From positions 1 to 11,525 of the forward strand of contig CAZRAD010000090.1 in NCBI GenBank assembly GCA_964597945.1: 11,525 nt of DNA, written 5' to 3'. The stretch comes from JAPEKQ01 sp964597945 (GTDB lineage Bacteria > Joyebacterota > Joyebacteria > Joyebacterales > Joyebacteraceae). Below are positions 7,956 to 11,525 of this stretch, piece after piece (within the stretch, counting starts at the first letter, position 1; every line of letters begins with the position of its first letter). Both the position numbers and the translations under genes were made by a program. The notes below the pieces were generated by a model that had not been told where the DNA came from, ran no database searches, and saw nothing but the letters and a program-made list of their open reading frames with translations.

Positions 7956-9154
7956 CGATCCGCGAGAGGACCGCAGACGGGTTCGAGACACTCCAGTCCT
8001 TCGGGCTGGTGCTTCTGCTCGTCGCGCTCCCGTACTCCGAGGGGCTGAAGACGACCGGGCTGGCGCTGGCGTTCGTTGGGTTCGTCGGGAAGTCGGCCGC
8101 CGGCAGGATGCCCCGGTTTCGCGACCGAGCGCTAGCATGGTCACTTCTCGCATACATCGCGTCATGCTTCCTCTCGTTCTCGCTGGCGAGGCCGGAGCTT
8201 CAGCGTCCGCCCGAGCTGCTGACGGTGTTAATGACGACGGCTCCGTTCTTCCTTGCGGCCGATGCCTGTGCCCGGCGCCCTTCGAGGGCTCTTCTCTTCA
8301 CCTGGGCGATTCTCATCGGAGCGCTTCTTGCCGGGCTCGCCGCGTACGGCTCGTTCCTCACGGGGTACGAGGAGCGTCTGTCCCTCGCTTCCATCGAGAA
8401 CCCCGTTCCCGCCGCGGAGTATCTGGCGATAGCGCTGGGAGTGTGTCTTGCGCTGTTGATTGCCGAGTACCGCGCCGGGGTCGCCGGACCGCTTCTCGTT
8501 CTCGTGGCCGGTTTCACCGCGGTGCCGCTGGCGATGACGCGTTCACGAGGCGGGCTCCTGGGAGCCGCATTCGGCTGTGCAACCATCGTCGCAGCCGCGC
8601 TCCAACGGCGGCGCTACGCGGTCGTGGCGCTGCTTGTCGTCGCGGGCCTGGTCGCGACATTCGCCGTGATGCATCCGAACTCGCGTCTGTTCGTGGGGAG
8701 GAACATCACGGCGAGATTCGCCACATGGCAGCGAAGCGTCGAACTCATCGCCGAGCGGCCGCTGACCGGTCACGGACCGGGCATCTACTGGGCGCTCGGG
8801 GTGACGTACAACGATGACGACGGCAAGGAGCACCAGCTCAACGCCCACAACACGATCTTCCACGCGGCCGCGGAGAACGGGCTCGTGGGGGCTGGCGCAC
8901 TCGCCGCCTTTCTGGTATTAGCATTGCGAGGAGCCGTGCGTTCCGCGCGGGCCGCCAGGCACGCCATCGAGCGGGCCATGGCGGTCGGAGCGATGGCCGG
9001 GATCGTCGCGTCGATCGTCGCCGGTCTGACGGCTGTGTCGACCGACGCCGAGCCGGGGATGCTCTTCTACGCGCTCGCGGCGATCGGAGCCGGGCGCAAT
9101 GCGATGTCGGTCCCCGAGGATGAGACAGACCTGCGTGACGGAGGTGACCAATGA
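7952..9154 (+). CDS. O-antigen ligase / polymerase family membrane protein (WaaL/Wzy_C type)
   Basis: This 400-residue polytopic membrane protein has about ten hydrophobic stretches, for example SFGLVLLLVALPYSEG, LLAYIASCFLSFSLA, ALLFTWAILIGALLAGLAAYG, YLAIALGVCLALLIAEY and VVALLVVAGLVATFAVM. The Wzy_C core is clear: MTRSRGGLLGA (195-205; Arg197 and Arg199 match the conserved basic pair), RFATWQRSVELIAERPLTGHGPG (255-277) and NAHNTIFHAAAENGLVG (297-313; His299 matches the conserved His). In WaaL these residues line the periplasmic loop that joins undecaprenyl-linked polymer to lipid A-core. A Wzy polymerase has the same domain and cannot be ruled out; no flippase or Wzx gene is in view to decide. 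The acidic insert YNDDDGKE in the loop is a local feature. Position after the transferases fits a terminal ligation step. Confidence 0.85.
   Translation: MTIRERTADGFETLQSFGLVLLLVALPYSEGLKTTGLALAFVGFVGKSAAGRMPRFRDRALAWSLLAYIASCFLSFSLARPELQRPPELLTVLMTTAPFFLAADACARRPSRALLFTWAILIGALLAGLAAYGSFLTGYEERLSLASIENPVPAAEYLAIALGVCLALLIAEYRAGVAGPLLVLVAGFTAVPLAMTRSRGGLLGAAFGCATIVAAALQRRRYAVVALLVVAGLVATFAVMHPNSRLFVGRNITARFATWQRSVELIAERPLTGHGPGIYWALGVTYNDDDGKEHQLNAHNTIFHAAAENGLVGAGALAAFLVLALRGAVRSARAARHAIERAMAVGAMAGIVASIVAGLTAVSTDAEPGMLFYALAAIGAGRNAMSVPEDETDLRDGGDQ
9140..9147 (+). promoter_or_regulatory. Strong ribosome binding site for the GmhB-like gene
   Basis: GGAGGTGA matches the anti-Shine-Dalgarno sequence almost completely and ends three bases before ATG 9151 (six bases counted from the GGAGG core). 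It is the best-matching site among the overlapping genes. This suggests that the GmhB-like gene can be translated efficiently in addition to coupling from the upstream stop. Confidence 0.6.
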
Positions 9155-9738
9155 CGGGACGACCGGCGCTCTTTCTCGACCGGGACGGAGTTCTGACCGT
9201 CGAGAACAGCTACATCACGTGTCCCGAGGGTCTCGAACTCGAGGTCGGAGCGGCCGAAGCCGTCCACGCACTGAATGCGGCCGGTGTGCTCGCCGTCGTA
9301 GTGAGCAACCAGTCCGGGGTTGCGCGCGGAATGATGACCGAGCAGGACATGGCAGACGTTCACGCGCGTCTTGAGCAGCTCCTCGGCGCCGCCGGAGCGA
9401 AACTGGACGCAGCGTACTACTGCCCGAACCACCTCGAGGGCAGCGTCGAGCGCTTCAGTCGCGACGCGTCGTGTCGGAAACCCCAGACGGGGATGATCGA
9501 CGCGGCGGTGCGAGATCTGGGTGTTGATCTCTCCATGAGTGCGATGGTGGGCGATCAGTTTACGGACGTCGAGCTTGCGGAGAGAGCCGGGATCCCGTGC
9601 GTACTCGTCGAGACGGGCAAGGGCGTACCGTCCTTTGAGAAGGCGCGAGACGCCGGCCTGCCGGTCGCCGGGCTCGTGCCGGGCGTGCTGGACGCGGCAC
9701 GGTGGATGGTAGCGAGACTCGAGCAGAGGGGACCATGA
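9151..9738 (+). CDS. gmhB: GmhB-like HAD phosphatase (D-glycero-manno-heptose 1,7-bisphosphate 7-phosphatase family)
   Basis: This 195-residue protein matches the length of E. coli GmhB (191). It has the HAD-IIIA motifs in order: FLDRDGVLT (nucleophile Asp10, acid/base Asp12), VVSNQSGVARG (motif II Ser), CRKPQTGM (motif III Lys110) and MVGDQFTDVELA (motif IV Asp). Family knowledge: GmhB removes the 7-phosphate of heptose 1,7-bisphosphate in the cytoplasm on the way to ADP- or GDP-heptose. Context with three GT9 genes supports a heptose role. Odd point: the zinc loop aligns without gaps to E. coli GmhB (C-P-H-H ... C-D-C-R-K-P), but here it reads C-P-N-H ... A-S-C-R-K-P. Ligands Cys91 and Cys108 are kept, while the positions of His94 and Cys107 of E. 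coli are Asn93 and Ala106. A relative acting on another sugar phosphate is possible. Start ATG overlaps the upstream stop. Confidence 0.87.
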   Translation: MTGRPALFLDRDGVLTVENSYITCPEGLELEVGAAEAVHALNAAGVLAVVVSNQSGVARGMMTEQDMADVHARLEQLLGAAGAKLDAAYYCPNHLEGSVERFSRDASCRKPQTGMIDAAVRDLGVDLSMSAMVGDQFTDVELAERAGIPCVLVETGKGVPSFEKARDAGLPVAGLVPGVLDAARWMVARLEQRGP

Positions 9739-10568
9739 AGCGATTCCTGACATCGATGCTCATCCTGCTGATGACCGCCGGTCTCGTCGGTTGGACGACG
9801 GGGACGGGTGGTGACGCGATAGCGAGTGCGGCGCGCACCCCGGCGCTCTCGCACGACGGGACCGTGGCTGTTCCCCCGTTCGGGGTGGGAGAGCAGCTGA
9901 CTTTCGAGATCGGCTATGGATTCGTTGATGCCGGTACAGCGGTGCTGGGCATCCCGGAACTCGTGGATCACCACGGGCGGAGCTGCTACCGGATCCTCTC
10001 CGTCGCCGAATCGAACTCCTTCATCTCGTCGTTCTTCCACGTCCGGGACGTGGCGGAGTCGTACCTCGACGCACGCGATCTTGTCTCGCGTCGCTTCGAG
10101 AAGAGTCTTCGTGAGGGGAACTACCGTGCGCATGATCTCGTCGAGTTCGACCACGATCGGCAGGTTGCCATCTACTCCGAGCGAAGCGAGATCATACCGC
10201 TCGCGGCGGATGCCCAGGACATCCTCTCGTCGCTCTACACCGTGCGGATGATGGACCTAGAGGTTGGTCGTTCCGTATTCATCGAGAACCACGCGGACAG
10301 GAAGAACTACCCGCTTGAGATCCTCGTTGTGAAGAAGGAACGTGTGAGCGTCCCTGCCGGGCGATTCGATTGTATCGTTGTCGAGCCGCGGATGCGCGGC
10401 GCGGGTCTGTTCAGCCATAAGGGGAGGCTCTGGGTGTGGCTGACCGACGATGAACTTCACCTGCCGGTACAGATGAGGAGCAAGGTCGTCATAGGATCCA
10501 TCTCGGCCGAACTGGCGTCCTACACGCTGGCGGACGGTTCGCACCCGGATGGTCCGCAGTCGGATTGA
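9735..10568 (+). CDS. Exported DUF3108 domain protein
   Basis: This 277-residue protein starts at an ATG overlapping the upstream stop (ATGA). The N-terminus MKRFLTSMLILLMTAGLVGW is a signal peptide (basic n-region, hydrophobic core), with likely cleavage in the Ala/Ser-rich stretch near residue 30-33; no lipobox Cys is present. The mature part shows the DUF3108 pattern: PPFGVGEQLTFEIGYGFVDAG (47-67), RDVAESYLDARDLVSRRFEKSLREGNY (104-130), AQDILSSLYTVRMMDLEVG (160-178), VPAGRFDCIVVEP (206-218), LWVWLTDDELHLPVQM (232-247) and a final beta strand GSISAELASY. The fold is expected to be beta-rich and periplasmic or outer-membrane associated. The biochemical function of DUF3108 is not established to my knowledge. 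Its coupling to GmhB in an LPS operon suggests an envelope role, which is inference only. Confidence 0.85.
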   Translation: MKRFLTSMLILLMTAGLVGWTTGTGGDAIASAARTPALSHDGTVAVPPFGVGEQLTFEIGYGFVDAGTAVLGIPELVDHHGRSCYRILSVAESNSFISSFFHVRDVAESYLDARDLVSRRFEKSLREGNYRAHDLVEFDHDRQVAIYSERSEIIPLAADAQDILSSLYTVRMMDLEVGRSVFIENHADRKNYPLEILVVKKERVSVPAGRFDCIVVEPRMRGAGLFSHKGRLWVWLTDDELHLPVQMRSKVVIGSISAELASYTLADGSHPDGPQSD

Positions 10569-10582
10569 ATGCAGTATCGTTC

Positions 10583-10595
10583 CCGACAATGTCGG
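10583..10595 (+). repeat. Short inverted repeat CCGACA-A-TGTCGG touching the ribosome binding site
   Basis: An interrupted palindrome (six-base arms, one-base centre) lies in the only long intergenic gap of the cluster (37 bases). As RNA it can form five base pairs with a three-base loop. Its 3' arm overlaps the first two bases of the Shine-Dalgarno sequence of the next gene. It has no following U-run, so it is not an intrinsic terminator. Whether it has a regulatory role is unknown, and a chance occurrence is possible. Confidence 0.35.
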
Positions 10596-10601
10596 AGGAG
10601 G
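10594..10601 (+). promoter_or_regulatory. Ribosome binding site for the DHS-like gene
   Basis: GGAGGAGG is followed by ACAG and then ATG 10606. It is strong and supports this start over any other, since the in-frame codons before it do not give a longer plausible protein. It is one of the few start sites in the window that does not depend on an overlapping upstream gene. Confidence 0.65.
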
Positions 10602-10605
10602 ACAG

Positions 10606-11525
10606 ATGCCGTCTCGATATCCACAACTCGATCCGACGAAGCTCGCGCGGACGTCGATCGCGGAGCGCGGCGGTCTCGTGCGCGTTGAGAGCTTCGTGCA
10701 TCCCGAGCCGCCGGACGAAGGGTTCGACCGGCTCGCGGCGATGATACCCGACCTTTTCGGTGGCAGCGATTTCCACAGGGCGTGGCGGGCGGTAGTGGCG
10801 GCGAAGTCGGGCGGGCGCGGCGTGCTCGTGATGTTCGGTGCGCACTTCATCAAGTGTGGGCTGAGCAGACTGCTCATCGACCTGATGGAGCGGGGAGTGG
10901 TGACGGCCGTGGCGATGAACGGCGCCGGGGCTATCCACGACTATGAGATCGCGAAATTCGGTCTGACGTCGGAGGACGTTGCCGCGAGACTCCCGGACGG
11001 ATCGTTCGGAATGTGCGCGGAGACGGCCGATGGACTCAATGGGGCGGTGAGCGCCGGGCACGCCGAGGGACTCGGCTTCGGTGAGTGCGTGGGTCGGGCG
11101 CTCGTCGGGTCCCCGCACGCGGACGCGTCGGTGCTGGCATCGGCCTACCGCCTCGGTGTTCCGGCGACGGTGCACGTCGGGATCGGAACGGATATCGTCC
11201 ACCAGCACGCGAGCGCCGATGGCGCCGCGATCGGCGCCACGAGTCTGAGGGACATGCGGATCATGTCCCGCGCCCTCGCTGATGTGGATGACGGGGTCGT
11301 GGTGAACATCGGGTCAGCAGTCATTCTGCCCGAGGTTTTCCTCAAGGCGCTCTCGATGGCGCGTAATCTGGGGAGCGCCGCGGGGCGGTTCACGGCGGTC
11401 TCGATGGACATGAACGAGCCCTACCGGGCGCTGACGAACGTGGTGCGGCGGCCGACAGCGCAAGAGGGCACGGGGCTTGCACTTCGGGGGAGGCACGAGC
11501 TGCTCTTCCCGCTGTTCTGGAGCGC
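10606..11525 (+). CDS. DHS-like (deoxyhypusine-synthase-fold) conserved protein, 3' end outside window
   Basis: An uninterrupted frame runs from ATG 10606 to the window end (306 complete codons). Key segments are VLVMFGAHFIKCGLSRLLIDLM (73-94), AVAMNGAGAIHDYEIAKFG (101-119), DGSFGMCAET (131-140), GVPATVHVGIGTDIVHQH (184-201), ADGAAIGATSLRDMR (204-218), VVNIGSAVILPEVFLKAL (232-249) and LFPLFW near the end. By memory alignment, residues 73-119 follow the eukaryotic deoxyhypusine synthase region ending in VTTAGGVEEDLIKC, so I assign the DHS-like NAD-binding fold. The catalytic-Lys motif of DHS (GGGVVKHH) appears to be replaced by GSAVILPEV, so true deoxyhypusine synthase activity is unlikely, and bacteria lack eIF5A. 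Likely NAD-binding, substrate unknown. The 37-base gap behind the DUF3108 gene, with its own strong ribosome site, suggests the same operon. Confidence 0.75.
   Translation, partial: MPSRYPQLDPTKLARTSIAERGGLVRVESFVHPEPPDEGFDRLAAMIPDLFGGSDFHRAWRAVVAAKSGGRGVLVMFGAHFIKCGLSRLLIDLMERGVVTAVAMNGAGAIHDYEIAKFGLTSEDVAARLPDGSFGMCAETADGLNGAVSAGHAEGLGFGECVGRALVGSPHADASVLASAYRLGVPATVHVGIGTDIVHQHASADGAAIGATSLRDMRIMSRALADVDDGVVVNIGSAVILPEVFLKALSMARNLGSAAGRFTAVSMDMNEPYRALTNVVRRPTAQEGTGLALRGRHELLFPLFWS

Noticed and set aside
6990..8165. 391-codon open frame on the minus strand
   Set aside because: Antisense to the divergent glycosyltransferase and the ligase start. It has no domain signature or ribosome site, and its composition is typical of a shadow frame.
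7558..8817. 419-codon open frame on the plus strand
   Set aside because: It overlaps the end of the GT-B transferase and most of the O-antigen ligase in another frame. Its product is Arg/Ser-rich with no membrane segments or domains, while both overlapping genes have clear family motifs.
10569..10605. Possible intrinsic terminator after the DUF3108 gene
   Set aside because: The short hairpin is not followed by a T-run and leads straight into a ribosome binding site, so termination is not supported.

Overview
This 11.5 kb window is GC-rich (roughly 65% by eye) and every gene I can support lies on the + strand. It reads as part of a lipopolysaccharide (LPS) or lipooligosaccharide assembly operon of a Gram-negative (diderm) bacterium. 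The evidence is an MsbA-type ABC exporter, three heptosyltransferase-family (GT9) proteins, three GT-B glycosyltransferases, an O-antigen ligase/polymerase-type membrane protein, a GmhB-type heptose bisphosphate phosphatase and an exported DUF3108 protein. The species cannot be named from the sequence. There is no rRNA, tRNA or marker gene, and the codon use only indicates a high-GC genome.

Layout: 1-1149 is the 3' part of an MsbA-like ABC transporter. 1156-2322 and 2319-3380 are two GT9 proteins. 3409-4551 and 4548-5657 are two GT4-type transferases. 5654-6727 is a third GT9. 6720-7955 is a more divergent GT-B glycosyltransferase. 7952-9154 is a polytopic O-antigen ligase-like protein. 9151-9738 is a GmhB-like HAD phosphatase. 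9735-10568 is a secreted or periplasmic DUF3108 protein. From 10606 an open frame runs off the window; it encodes a protein with a deoxyhypusine-synthase-like (DHS-like) fold and unknown function.

Of the ten gene junctions, seven overlap by 4 or 8 bases (mostly ATGA/GTGA), one has a 6-base gap, one 28 bases and one 37 bases. No terminator or convincing promoter interrupts the run, so I infer one polycistronic, translationally coupled unit. As a pathway (inference): the GmhB-like enzyme would help make activated heptose, the GT9 and GT4 enzymes would build a core oligosaccharide on lipid A at the inner face of the inner membrane, MsbA would flip it, and the ligase-like protein would add a polymer or sugar at the periplasmic face. 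The DUF3108 and DHS-like proteins are the unexplained members.

The points most worth a second look are the DHS-like protein at the 3' end, the GmhB homologue that has lost two of the four zinc ligands of the E. coli enzyme, the four-cysteine tails shared by all three GT9 proteins, and a Lys-to-Arg change in the donor-binding motif of the third GT9. I saw no CRISPR array, insertion sequence, tRNA or other mobile element.
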